A DNA stretch of 64,000 bases, from assembly GCA_964020975.1 (NCBI GenBank), contig OZ026624.1, forward strand, positions 68,769,791 through 68,833,790. The letters are read 5' to 3'. A program made the translations under genes and the position numbers. This document shows, piece by piece, positions 24,138-36,900 of this stretch. How positions within the stretch are numbered: the stretch's first letter is position 1; each line of letters opens with the position of its first letter. The notes under the pieces are model-generated. The model did no database searches. It was not told where the DNA came from and saw only the letters and a list, made by a program, of their open reading frames with translations. This DNA comes from Hermodice carunculata. Lineage: Eukaryota > Annelida > Polychaeta > Eunicida > Amphinomidae.

Positions 24138-24179
<42 letters not shown>
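24138..24179. repeat. (TA)n microsatellite
   Basis: TA run of about 42 bp. Confidence 0.93.
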
Positions 24180-24185
<6 letters not shown>

Positions 24186-24424
24186 GCTCATTATGCTTCT
24201 GTAGGGTAGGACATATTTTGATAGTAACACTGCAACTCTTATCTCTGGCGGGTTGACTGATTTTGCCACAACATTTGCATAGGAAGGCGCCTTTTATGTC
24301 CTCTGTTTCAAAGCTTTCAAAAAATTGTTGGTCAATAAAAACCTGCATGGTGTTCATCCGCTCCTCATAACGATTTACTCTGGCTAGTGTTCTCAACAGA
24401 CAATTGTCTGATATACACTCCTGC

Positions 24425-24790
24425 TTAAAAAAATAGGGATAATAAAAGGAGCGCTTCAAACTGTATCTGGTGATCGTCGTGTTTGATATGGAACAGACTA
24501 TCTGAAAAGACCTTATTGGCATGTCTGCGCTCCTGCTGACATATTTCTACAGCGAAGAACCTGTGTCTATTCGCGAAATTTACTAAGTACCAGTCAGCTC
24601 TGTGGTCAGATATTCGTGGTCTCCCAGAGTTCTTTCTTCTTTCCTTGTCTCCAGGAAGCGCATGCACCACTTAGTGATAGTGAATGTGGTTCTCTGCATT
24701 GTCCTGGCTCCTCCATGCTGCCAAACGCCGGCGACTAACACATCTGTGCATCTAGTGATCAAGCGATCAGAACGCCTGAGCATGCAAAGT
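24425..24790 (-). pseudogene. Tc1-like transposase N-terminal remnant
   Basis: In two minus-strand frames one reads RLITRCTDVLVAGVW, TITKWCMRFLETRKEER, then KNSGRPRISDHRADWYLVNF and ANRHRFFAVEICQQERRHANK. The order of helix-turn-helix, FxETG-like turn, GRPR hook and RHANK/S is that of Tc1-type transposases of molluscs. Only the DNA-binding half remains, and it continues into unrelated sequence. It belongs to a different subfamily from the complete element at 15.9 kb. Confidence 0.62.
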
Positions 24791-24956
24791 GTATCGATAT
24801 CAGTCAGCTAATTTTGAAGCCTCTGTGAACCTCAATGCCAGATACAATGATCAACAAATATGTAAACATTTTACCCTATTTGCAGACAATCGGCCGTACT
24901 GCCTCGATCAGACATGAACTGAGAATCCTTGACCATAAGGTATAAAGTTACAGTGA

Positions 24957-24958
<2 letters not shown>

Positions 24959-25045
<87 letters not shown>

Positions 25046-25082
25046 GCACGCACGCATACATACATACATACACACATACATA
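24959..25082. repeat. (TA)n then (CGCA)/(TACA)n microsatellite
   Basis: TA run to about 25042, then ACGC and ACAT tetranucleotide variants. Confidence 0.95.
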
Positions 25083-26227
<1,145 letters not shown>

Positions 26228-27829
26228 GCTTCGCCCTTTTCCGGATCACAGATTCAAAACCTTCCCATAGGCTAATACATACATGCATCTATGTGTGTTG
26301 CCTGGTGAAAAGGAGGGGCATCAAAAATGATTCATGCTCTTACGAAGTTTTGTCACTTTGCTTCAGGCAATACAACTTAGTGTATGAAAGCTTGACCTTT
26401 TGGGACGTTGACATTATCTGACGTGCCAATCTCATTGATTAAATAACTATATATTTTGACCAGAATTGTTAAAGGATGTACCAATTTCAGAGTGGAACAA
26501 TACTCAATTTTATGCTTAGTTGGGTCGGGACAACTAAAGAATTGTACATTGATGGGGTTTTGCTGATTTTTACAGTTAAATTTGGGATATTTGTTCACAT
26601 TATACTTTCACCATTTAAATTTATGTTCTGTGAAGAGGCCAGAACCTGTGAAGTTACGGCAGTTGAAGTTGAACCCTCAAAGAAATGGTTATGGGCAAAG
26701 GTAAGATAAGCTTGTCGTATTGCAGAGACCAGGAGGTACATACTGTATATACATATGCGTATTGCTTATAAAGATTATAACAGTGATGCTGGCAAACCCA
26801 GTACTAAACCAATAGGACCGTTAAAAATGATGTGACGGTTTAAGTAACAGACCTCGTACCCCTGTTAGATTCTACCGCACATATAGAAGTTGCGTCCACT
26901 TATTCTACATGATTGTTGAATATCTTCTATTAGAATCCAACAATCTTGCAGCCACAGAATCGCAGATGAATTTAATCATAACCGTGTAAGTGAAGTGTTG
27001 TTGTGCCAGACTTCCAAGAGTTATGAAACGATCAAACGGAGACACGTTAAGCTCACTGTTGGGGCGAAAAGACGTGATCAATGTGACCACCCTGCAGAAT
27101 CTCACGCTTTTTACCTTGTTCACTTATGTTAGCAGTGGGGCGACTATTGATCAGTTGTTTTCATGGCCAATTGCTTGCACAGTGATGTTAAGAGGCCGGC
27201 CCGCTTAAAAAAAACAAAAACAAAAACAAAAAACCAAAAAAAAAACCGTATTGTTCTCGTGACAAGGCATTTCGTGTTTCCGCGGATACTCGAGCTAGCC
27301 TGGTCATCATTGTCATGAATTGTGCCATATGTTTCTGGCTCGTGGCTGATGGTTCAAAGCAACAATAATGTTGAAGAGAAGCACACGTACAATTGACTGA
27401 CAAAGGGGATGGAGATATCAGGGAAGGCACATCATTTGGACGCTCTCATAGTATTTTTTTCCCCTTTCTTTCCTGGCTGCTTTCGGCCCCAACATGCATC
27501 TTTCCTTTTAAGCTGCCGACTCCCATATGACCACCTAAAACCAGAACGGTTGGTATTAAGACACAAACGATGTCTATTAGTGACTCGTGTGCATAAATTC
27601 TTAACTATAGCTGGCCCACAACCTATCATTTTTTCATCAGCGTGGATCAGCGCTGAGCTCCGTAGGGATGACTACAGAAGTCTAACTGTTTTGATTCCCT
27701 GCGTCCTGCTTCAAGTAGTGTCCTGTTATTTTTGCTAGTTTACTGTTCAGCACTATGAACCGAACAATAAAAGATACCAGTTTTAGTGTTTCAGGAAAAC
27801 GGAAGATCATGTACTAAGTTTCTGGCATA
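26228..27829. other. No secure gene; one weak exon-like block
   Basis: 26574-26700 is open, follows TTTTTACAG and ends at a good GTAAGA donor, encoding FMFCEEARTCEVTAVEVEP..; no homology is recognised and it is too short to call. The rest is AT-rich with an A-run at 27208-27246. Confidence 0.4.
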
Positions 27830-28480
27830 TTTTAATACGGGTAAGTTCAAGTTTTGATTTAAAGTGAAGAAGGGGAAAAAATTGGTATTGCTTTGAAAAT
27901 GACGCCTGAGTGGCAGGAACTTTTAAAATGAGATTTGCTACAGAAAATGCTTTCAAATAAATTCGTACGCCTTTGAGATGGACGTGTTGGCAAAGTAATT
28001 TTGGGTAGACAAGTATAGTCAAATATGACATCCAGGTACTCCGAAATCTTTCCCCTCAAATTTAGCTGTGATACCTCATTGTTAAAATCCCCAACGATAA
28101 ATTTGTCCGATTTTGCCTAGAAAAAAGCCTCATAATAGGAGTATTCACAGTAATCAATAAGTGTGGGTCATCATTACGGTCCCTGTGGGTTGTATGAATA
28201 TTACCTGACGTAATTGGTTGTTTAAAAACCATTACCCATAATGCTGAAAAATTGACCCTCTCTTATTTTGTTAGGAGAGTAACAATCACGGGCAGAACAT
28301 TGGAAATTCTTATGCAAGTAAATCATTTGAACAATATGTGAGCTGCGTGTAGTTCCAGGAGGAACAGACACATAATTTTCCATCTCATATAAAGAAACGT
28401 CGGGCTCATCGCCTACAATCCGAGTTTCCTGAATGTAAATCGCACTAAAACTGACGTCTCCACTCACTCATACATAGGAT
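27830..28480 (-). mobile_element. LINE endonuclease fragment
   Basis: Minus strand reads SAIYIQETRIVGDEPDVSLYEMENY (N-terminal ExETW-like motif, 28467-28370) and MIYLHKNFQC. After a frame change come FIVGDFNNE (about 28100), then ISEYLDVIFDYTCLPKITLP, TRPSQRRTNLFESIFC and SSCHSGV (28060-27900). These are consecutive parts of an APE endonuclease of a LINE ORF2. No RT follows, so it is a 5'-half fragment. It is a different family from those at 21-24 kb. Confidence 0.7.
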
Positions 28481-28676
28481 TTTTAACTTAGGTAAAACGG
28501 CAGTTCATCAATGGATATACGAAAATATTTCCAGTTGTAAATTGCTGTATATGTAATATAAATTAATCGATAGTTTGGTATGGCCAATCTTTATTTAAAT
28601 TTAATTAATGTTTTTGTTTTTCAGTCCCATTATGGCCTGAATTACTTTTGTCCTCAGTCCCAGATAACCAGCGTTC

Positions 28677-28707
<31 letters not shown>

Positions 28708-28714
28708 CTCTCTC

Positions 28715-28756
<42 letters not shown>

Positions 28757-28761
28757 TCTCG
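28677..28761. repeat. (TCTG)n/(TC)n microsatellite
   Basis: TCTG units pass into a pure TC run with a few substitutions. Confidence 0.93.
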
Positions 28762-29410
28762 CTCTTCATGTATACATATATCCATAACCTGGTGCTAATG
28801 TTGTGACTTTATGTTCTCTAGGTAGCTCCAGAGATAGCGGAATTATTAATTCTTTAACTGGAATTATCCTGACACTATATATAATTAAATGCTATTTTTT
28901 GTGCACCTTGTTGTGTAACTACTGCTGTGGATGTATTTTTACCTACATAAGCATTTTTGTAGTTCCCTCCAACACAGTGGTCCTTTGTTGGCAACAAGCG
29001 GCAAGGTCTAATAATTGTGTCTATTTACCGTGAGAAGATTGTACCCTTCATTACCAGAAGCGTTTGTAGCATGCGGGGGGGGGGGGAGAGACCTGCAGCA
29101 CTAGCACTTTTGTCCTTTAGGTTGTATTGAAACCCATTGAAACTGTTGTGAAAATTGATATAATTGTGTATGTGACAGCATTTTGCCACTGAGTTAACAC
29201 AAATCAATATATAAATCATGTGACCATCATAACATGTACGTTGTGCCCGTATGCGAATGGAGGAACAATTAAAGAACCAGCCAGGTTGGCTCATAATACA
29301 CATTGTTTCAAACAAAACTTGCAAATGCGTGTTTATATTTTGGCTGTTGGATTGATTGCAATTAGTATCATCCATAGGCGCACATCAAATTCAACTATAA
29401 TTATACACTT
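28762..29410. other. No gene seen; G-run
   Basis: G-run near 29075-29087. The frames here have no recognisable motif. Confidence 0.45.
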
Positions 29411-29921
29411 AAGCTAAAACAAGACGGCTGGGTCAACAGCCCATGTTCAGCTGACCCAGAGATTTATTGTGCTTCTTGTTCTGTGAACTTGGGATAGGAT
29501 CAAGGTCATCCATATACTGAGTAAGCTGACATATACAGAAGAGTCCTAACATGTCCAACATCAAGGTCCCAGTTAAAGTACTTATCAGGTTACAGTGAAG
29601 AGCATAATTCACATACCTGGCACTGTGATCCCAGAAATGAGGTCAAGGTCACTCATGTACTGTCTAAGCCTGACTTTCATAGAGAAACATGAACACATGC
29701 AACATCAAGGTCCTAACCCAAAACAGATCTGAAGTTATAAAGTGAACAGTACATTTCTTGTCAGTTGTCCTGTGACTTTGGGAATGAGATCAAGGTGCAA
29801 AAATTAAAGGAACATGACCACTTGCACAAGGAAGACACTTATAAATGTTGCATCTCTACCAAGTCTGACACAAATGTGGCCACAATTATTTAACTTTTAA
29901 CCATTACAAAAAACAAAAACA

Positions 29922-29958
<37 letters not shown>

Positions 29959-30858
29959 AAGAAATAAATTCCATGTTTAACTTCCCTTTTATAACTCCTT
30001 TAAAAGTTTTTCCAAATAAAACTGTAAAAAGTCCAAATATCACTGGTACGTGAGTACTAGAACAAACTTGATAGAGACCCACCCAAGGTGCATTGCCATC
30101 AAGTTTGAAGTCAATCTGACTGATAGTGTCTTTAGATGTGTCCAAACTGTGAATGACCATTAGAATGCCCAATCAGTTACATAGTAATCAACAGAAAATG
30201 GGCATTCACTGATTAGTACCAAAATTTAAAAAAAATAAATTAAAATTCAGAAATCCTCAGCAATACTACCTAGTGACTAGCTTTCTCTGTCCATTTCACA
30301 AGGAACGTCTGTACCAAGTTTCGGCTTAATCTGAAAAACGGTTCAGGAGAAGATGAAAATAGCGAAAACACACAAACAATCTTGAGAAAAAAAAATTAAA
30401 TGAAAAATTTGCAGCACCACCTGGTGAACAAATCAGCAAAAAAAATAAAATGAAAAATTTGCAGCACCACCTGGTGAACAAATCAGAATTTAACGCCGCT
30501 AGAAGTGTCCCTTTGTGATATCAAAGCAAACAGGTTAGCAGTTTTGAAGAAGATGATTTTTCAAGATTTTCCAAATTTAAAAAAAAAAAAAGAAAGAAAG
30601 AAAGAAAGAAAAAATCATAAATTATTCCAAAAATTACTAGGTACATGACCAATTAAACAAACCTGGTAAATATCAACTCAAGGTACGTTGCCACCAAGCT
30701 TGAAGTCAATCTGGCTGATGGTTTCGGAGAAAGTGCCAAAAATGTGAATTGAAATTAACGTGACAATTGAGTTACATTGTAATCAATAGAAAAGGTATAT
30801 CACTGGTAAGTACCCAAACTGAAAAATAAATAAATAAATAAATAAATAAATAAACAAA

Positions 30859-30905
<47 letters not shown>

Positions 30906-31002
30906 ATGAATGAATGAACAAATAAATAAATAAATAAATCAATCAATCAATCAATAAACAAATAAACAAATAAACAAATAAACAAACAAACAAATAAACA
31001 AA

Positions 31003-31077
<75 letters not shown>

Positions 31078-31620
31078 AAATAAAATAAAATTTTAAAAAA
31101 CCGTAAAAAATCAGGAATCCACAGGAGTGCCACCAAGTGAACACGTTTGTTTGACCCTTCCATAAGAAACACATCCACCAAGTTTCAGCTAAATCTGAGA
31201 AACTGTGCTTGAAAAGATAACAAAAATGGCTAAAATACACAAAGAATAATAAAAAACAATCAGAAGAAATGTAGTGCCATATGGTGAACAAATTAAGAAC
31301 TATAAGTCCTTAAAAATGTTCCTGTGTTATATCAAAGCAATGATGAGCGGTTTCGGAAAAAAAAAGATTTTTTAACGATTTGTCCCCAAGAAAAAAACAA
31401 ATAAATCATAAACAAAAATCCAAAATTCACTGGAGCGTGACAATTTTAACCACCTTGGTAGAGACCTACCCAATGTATATCCCCAACGAGTTTGAAGCAA
31501 ATCTGGCTGCTTGTTTCGGATAAGTCGAACATATGAATTGTGGATGGACGGACGGATGACGGACAAAGGAACGTCCTATAAGCTCAGCCGACTGACAAAT
31601 TGGCTGAGTTTATTAAGTAT
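29411..31620. repeat. Composite tandem repeat rich in CAAGGTC and A-runs
   Basis: First come three diverged copies of an about 145-bp unit marked by GATCAAGGTC (29498, 29641, 29788). Then three copies of a longer unit marked by CCAAGTTTGAAGTCAATCTG-like words, starting about 30046, 30646 and 31425. Between them are linker copies with CACCAAGTTTC(A/G)GCT and a 50-bp perfect-looking duplication (TGAAAAATTTGCAGCACCAC at 30401 and 30451). Poly-A at 29921-29956 and an (AAAT)n expansion interrupt it. It ends GGACGGACGGATGACGGAC and CAGCCGACTGACA, a tail form common in bivalve interspersed repeats. No protein is encoded. Confidence 0.75.
30823..31090. repeat. (AAAT)n microsatellite
   Basis: About 260 bp of AAAT with AAAC and AATC variants, inside the composite repeat. 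The Phe-Ile-Tyr-Leu reading on the minus strand is an artefact. Confidence 0.95.
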
Positions 31621-31639
31621 GGCTGCTTAAGCCATAATA

Positions 31640-31640
31640 C

Positions 31641-31684
<44 letters not shown>
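31640..31684. repeat. (GT)n microsatellite
   Basis: Pure GT run of about 45 bp. Confidence 0.95.
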
Positions 31685-31686
<2 letters not shown>

Positions 31687-31825
31687 CCAAGAATATACGG
31701 TCATACCATACTGCATGTCATCCATAAAATGACATCAAGCTTGCAGAATATCTTATACATATTTCCTTTCTGAAATCAAAGTTCATTAGTGATACCTTAT
31801 ATGTTTTGGGTACGTCATTGTGAAT

Positions 31826-32060
31826 CTGCCGCTCAGTAAATAGTTCAGCTCACTTAGCCAATACACCTGCTTAACCACCCTTTATAGGAGAGTAGCGCTT
31901 TGAACCCTGCCGCTCAGTAAATAGTTCAGCACACTTAGCCAATACACCTACTTAACCACCCTTTATAGCAGAGCAGTACTTTGAACTCTGCACATTGCTA
32001 TGAGGCTATTCGGTGACCGCTTCTCCCGATTTACAGATTTTGCCTGCGTTAGCTTCGGTT
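31826..32060 (-). mobile_element. SINE-like tandem tRNA-related units
   Basis: An 81-bp unit starting CTGCCGCTCAGTAAATAG occurs at 31826 and 31907, with a diverged third unit to about 32060. On the minus strand each unit has an A box-like TGGCTAAGTG(A/T)G and a B box-like GGTTCAAAGC about 35 bp apart, the arrangement of a tRNA gene. This suggests a SINE with repeated tRNA-like heads. No intact cloverleaf or Pol III terminator was established. Confidence 0.55.
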
Positions 32061-32099
32061 TTAACATATTTATTAAACACAAATGATCAACAGGCTCAA

Positions 32100-33073
32100 A
32101 AGCCTAGATTAAGGCTTCTTGTACAAATATGACAAATACAACATAGAAATGGCGAACACTATTATACCGATAGATACGCGTGCACGTGGACTGGACTTCA
32201 AATTTACAAATAGAAGATGGATGTATCGAATCGGTGTGTGTGCTTACACAATATAACTTGTCCTGAACAAAAGTGAAAAGTGTGAGTACTGACAAAAAAC
32301 TAATATTCTTGTATTCTAAACCTTCCAGTTTTCTTTTTGTACTCATGTACAGATTAGAAGTATTTTCGTACCCATCCTTTGTTATACCTTTAACACTATT
32401 TCCAAAAAGTAAAGTTCTTGAGTTGGAATTTTCAAGGGCCATTTTATTTGTATGTAGATTATTCTTTAGCAAGACATATGTATTACACCGAAAGAAATAG
32501 TGATAACTATTTTCTATACCAGCGCCACATGGACTTAAAGGCGACTATACAACACATATTCCGCACAGGTCGCTTTTCACCTTGCTAGAGCTTATTCCTC
32601 ATTCTGGCATAAATAACTGCAATTTTCCTCCCACCGTCATAATAAAGATCGTTACATTAAGGTTTGGTTTGTTTAGTTCCCTCTTACAATAGTCCAGATT
32701 ATAAATACTTCTAAAGGTTCTAGGTAGTGAATTCCATTCACGAAAGGTTGAGGGAAGAAAGGAGTTGTAGAAAGTGTTTTGTTTGGTTTATATTTCATAT
32801 CACTCTTGCATATTCAAGACAAGGGGTTACAAACGAAACGTAGCATGATTCCAATGTTTTCCTGTTGAATTTGTACTGTAAACATGCAAGTCTATCAACT
32901 AACATAATATTAGCTTTGGAAGCCATGTGGTTCACATGAGCTGACCAAGATAGACCTGCAGAAACCAAACACCCAAATGCTTATGTACAATCACGTTTTC
33001 AAGATTCTTAAAATAGAATATCAGGTTGTGATGATTTACATTTAATGTTTTCTTGCTAACCATAATTGATACT

Positions 33074-33120
<47 letters not shown>

Positions 33121-33153
33121 TATATTTATTTACTTACTTACTTACTTACTTAC

Positions 33154-33192
<39 letters not shown>

Positions 33193-33235
33193 GGGTTAAA
33201 GGAAATGAGCCACTGATTGGACAATTGTGTTAGCC
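32100..33235 (-). mobile_element. LINE fragment, same family as at 22.4-24.0 kb
   Basis: Minus strand carries the same 3' LINE segment as 22440-23560, recognisable over more than 900 bp: SRTLLFGNSVKGITKDGY (about 32400) matches LRMLLFGNSVK, and the thumb region at 32820-33070 matches 23280-23540 in nucleotides. The core with the RT motif is missing. A (TTTA)n tract is inserted at 33073-33193, after which the match resumes briefly (CACTGATTGGACAATTGTGT). Confidence 0.72.
33073..33193. repeat. (TTTA)n microsatellite
   Basis: About 120 bp of TTTA with a TTAC stretch, lying inside the LINE fragment. Confidence 0.95.
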
Positions 33236-34029
33236 TTTGATTTGACATAAAATACCCATCCTAGGTTCTCCTGACAATAAAAAAAAAAAACAACACACAT
33301 AAATAATATGACGAATTTAGAAAAAAACAAACAAACAAACAAATAAACAAACAAAGAGAGCTACTTAAATATGAGTCTGAAAGCCAGTTTATCGTATAGA
33401 ATTAATGTGCCTGGAACTGCCAGTGACGTCATCGTGCATAACGCTGGACCGTTTGGTCTTCTAGAAAATGGTTCTGAACCGGAGACAATGTTATCGACGC
33501 AGGTCCACTGATATGAGTAAATTGTATTAGTTTTATTCATTTATGGCTGTATAATGAGGTTTTTTTATTCAGTAAAATTTAGCTCCTCTAGTGAACCAAT
33601 TCGTAGGTCTCTTTTTATATCTTTTTTATCCTCAATGCCTTTTTGCTTAATTAGCGTGTTAACAGTGGTGTTTTTACTTTGATTTAGTTTTGTATTTGGC
33701 CTTGGTACATACTGTAAACACAGGTCTGAGAATCAATATATGGCTGATAATTTAGCAGCGTTCCGTAATGTTTCTACACATGTGAGACTGTAATGTCGTC
33801 TGCTGCTGTTGCACAACCCAGTAGACCTATGTTTGCGTCCACACTTCCCACTACATTTTGATGGTGTATGGTTGACAGACTTTTCTAACATATTTTTCTG
33901 ATTTCGCTGTTACTACTCTCTTATTTGAATTAATTAGATATTTAATTCATTTAAAGACCTTTACTCACAAAAATAACTGACTAATATTGTCTATGTTTTT
34001 GAGTAACAGTCTGCGAAAGAAAAACTACA
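33236..34029. other. No gene seen
   Basis: Short A and AAAC runs at 33276-33355, otherwise ordinary AT-rich DNA. Confidence 0.45.
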
Positions 34030-34195
34030 AACTAAAAAAGCAATAAACAATAAAAAATAAAAATTAAAAACCCAAATTAAACCAAAAAAACAACCAAAAC
34101 AAACAAAAGACAAGACCAAAAAAAAACTAAAAACAAAAAAAAAAACAAAAAAAAAAAAAAAAAAAAAAGGAAACCCCCAAAAAAACAAACAAAAC
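34030..34195. repeat. A-rich (AAAAC)n tract
   Basis: Low-complexity AAAAC/AAAAAT run; the minus-strand Phe-rich frame is an artefact. Confidence 0.9.
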
Positions 34196-35460
34196 ACACA
34201 CGCACAAATAACAAAAAAAACTTCCAGCTTTATGTAAGGTCATCCATTTTGACAATACTTTCAATGGTCGTTATTTTACCAAACAGTCTGACTTTGGGTC
34301 ACTTTCCACGCACTATAGCTGTGGGTACAGGGTATGCATGTCAGTCTGTATGTATGTCTATTTAACTATCCATGTCCGTGTACATGTATATATTTGTGTA
34401 AATGTATACTAAACGTCGTTTGATGTCTGTCAACTAGATTCCTCTCTTATTTTGAAGGGAGAAATCGGGAAAGAAATAGCTTACGCACTTGATGATTTGG
34501 CCAGTTAATATTGACGTGGGATCTCTCGCTGTTCGTGGTCTATGCTGTCTCAACTAATTCCGCATTTTTGCTTTCTGAATCTTATCCAGTTTTTGTCCTG
34601 GTTGAATGACCACATGTGTGATTATGTTTTGTGAAACAATTGACAAGAGTATGGTTAACGTTAGATTTTATGGTAGACAATCGTCCCTTTTCATGGGGAC
34701 GTTCCACTTGTCTTCGATACCGCCAGTCCCTCAGCATTCTGTGGAATATTACATTCATAATTTTTATGAATCTCTGCTTTAAAGCTGTAGTAATTAAAGT
34801 AATTTAGGGGTCACTGTCTTAATCAGGGCTAAGTCCCAGGGCTAAAAATCAAAAAACTGTTTCATCATTTTCGCTAATAGAATCAATGATTAAGTTGTCA
34901 TCCGATGTGAGTGACGATGTGGAAATACATTAATTTGATTAGTAAGGATGATACTTTTTATTTGATGATATAGAATGAAATATCCGATCACACAAAGCAA
35001 GTGCATTTCAGAAGGGTGGATTTGCAATGTATTATCTTAAATATGTTGCCAATGCCTGGGTGGGTAGTCTGGACACATTTTAAGAAGCGTCTGCAGAGTA
35101 GCGTCTCCATGTGTTACTTTTGTATGGATCGCTGTTTGCAACAGAAAAAAAAGTGAAATGACAACTCAGAAAGTATCTAATTTAGTCCTGCAGAAGTTTG
35201 GGTTTGCCTGAAATTATTGTATATAGTTTTTTATTCATGCTTGATTCATGACTACTGGGTCACACAAAGTCAAAAAATACCGGGTGACATCTTGTCACCC
35301 TTGAGCACTTTAAAATATTGATGGTTATTCATTTAGCCCTCCCCCTGCCCCCATATTTGCTTGTTTGTTTATTTGTTTTTTTTCCACATCACACTAACAA
35401 AAAATTTCAATATAATCATTCGAATTAATAATTGGATGACCTCTTACCTCAAAATAGATA
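34196..35460. other. No gene seen
   Basis: No motif or repeat recognised. A C-run with a T-run near 35337-35385 precedes the next low-complexity tract. Confidence 0.45.
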
Positions 35461-35580
35461 GCACACAACAACAACAAACAAAAAAAAAAACAAAAACAAA
35501 AACAAAAACAAAAAACAAAAACAAAACACAAAAAAACAGAACAAAAAACAAAACAATAAAAAAACGAAAGCGCAAAAAAA
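35461..35580. repeat. A-rich (AAAAC)n tract
   Basis: Low-complexity run. The Lys/Asn/Thr-rich frame on the plus strand is an artefact. Confidence 0.9.
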
Positions 35581-35984
35581 TTGTTCCATACTGTGACCTA
35601 GAGGTGACCTTGACCTCCACATGACCTTCACTGTTCCATTAGTTTGACACTATTTTGTTGTTTTTTCTGTTTTTGTACATGCGTGTGGTATACATGATAA
35701 GCAATTGGTACATGTAGTATTATCCAGGAAATTCTCTTTGACCTTGACCTTGGCCATGACCTTGATAGGCCTTCAGTCTTCACAAACATGGTTTCCAGGC
35801 ACTTACGAGTTTTCGTAAAATGGCAAATCATTTTTGATTTGTTTGCAGATGAAAAGGTAGTGGCTGACAAATATATTTTGTTTTTTTCTCACAGGTAAGC
35901 AGTTGCAGTAGCCGATGAAACAATCAGTAATGTAAACATGCAGCATAAAGGTTTACAGTACAGTCGAACTTCTTTCTACCCTCC
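35581..35984. repeat. GACCTTGACC-rich segment
   Basis: The words GTGACCTTGACCT and TTTGACCTTGACCTTGGCC recur at 35605 and 35737. The type is frequent in bivalve intergenic DNA; no gene is present. Confidence 0.5.
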
Positions 35985-36900
35985 GCATATAAAGTGGCGG
36001 AAGGTATCCCCTGGGTCGTCTGTCAGTTCGTCAACGTTACCACGATATCAAAACAAATATTCACCGTATCTGTACCAATTTTTTTTGTCACAGAAGATCC
36101 TTATGATGGACTTAGTTTACACTGAAAACCAGCTTCCCTGATTATTTTCAAACTTTTCATAAAACTTTTAATGTATTCATTTGAAGGCCGTATGAGTGGC
36201 GTCAACCGTGACGACGTTAACAGGATATCTAAAAAAATCTTGACGGCAGCTTTACCAAATTTTTGTCAGAGATGCATCTTATGATGGACCAGGTTCCTCT
36301 TTAAAACCAACGTATTCTGATACTTTTTCCCTTTTTATTGTACTTTTAATGTATTTATTTGAAAAGTGTCTAAGTGGCTTTAACCATGTACACGTGACCA
36401 CGATCTCTTAAAAATTACTGACCGCAGCTTGATCAATTTTTTATCAGAGATGTATGCTATGATGGACCAAGTTCATATTTAAAACCAGCTTCCTCTAATG
36501 ATTTTTAAACAATTTTTGAAACTTTTGATGTACATGTACTTATTTAAAGGCTGTCAGAGTGGCGTCAACTCTGACACTGTGACTGCAGTTTTGTCAGAGA
36601 TGCATCTTATGATGGAACAGGTTCTTATCCAAAACCAGCGTCCTCTTTGTATTTTTTATAAACCTTTTTTATTAAAACTTTAATGCATTTATCCTTAAGG
36701 CCATCTGAGTGGTGCACAAGGGGAGGACGTTACCATAATATCTCAACAAGGCTTCACCATTTTTTTTCAGAGATGCACATTTTAGTGGACCACATTCCTG
36801 TTGAAAACCAGCTTCCTCTTATTATTTTAAACTTGCTATGAAACTTTTAAAGTATTTATTTGATGGCCGTCTGAGTGACACACAGTACAGTGGTCTCTGT
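35985..36900. repeat. Diverged tandem array of about 175-bp monomers
   Basis: About five copies marked by AAAACCAGCTTCCTCT-like words at about 36126, 36303, 36481, 36631 and 36804 (spacings 177, 178, 150 and 173). Each is preceded by CAGAGATGCATCTTATGATGG and followed by TTTAATGTATTTATTTGAAGG. The copies are well diverged, indicating an old array. It is not coding. Confidence 0.8.

Noticed and set aside
24097-24522. CKCCGK cysteine-rich stretch in a 141-codon minus frame
   Set aside because: Only three close cysteines, the frame runs into a TA repeat and overlaps the Tc1 remnant; no finger pattern.
26574-26700. Exon-like block with acceptor and GTAAGA donor
   Set aside because: Too short and without homology or partner exon; kept only as a remark.
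30947-31291. 114-codon Phe/Leu/Ile-rich frame resembling a membrane protein
   Set aside because: It is the AAAT repeat read on the minus strand.
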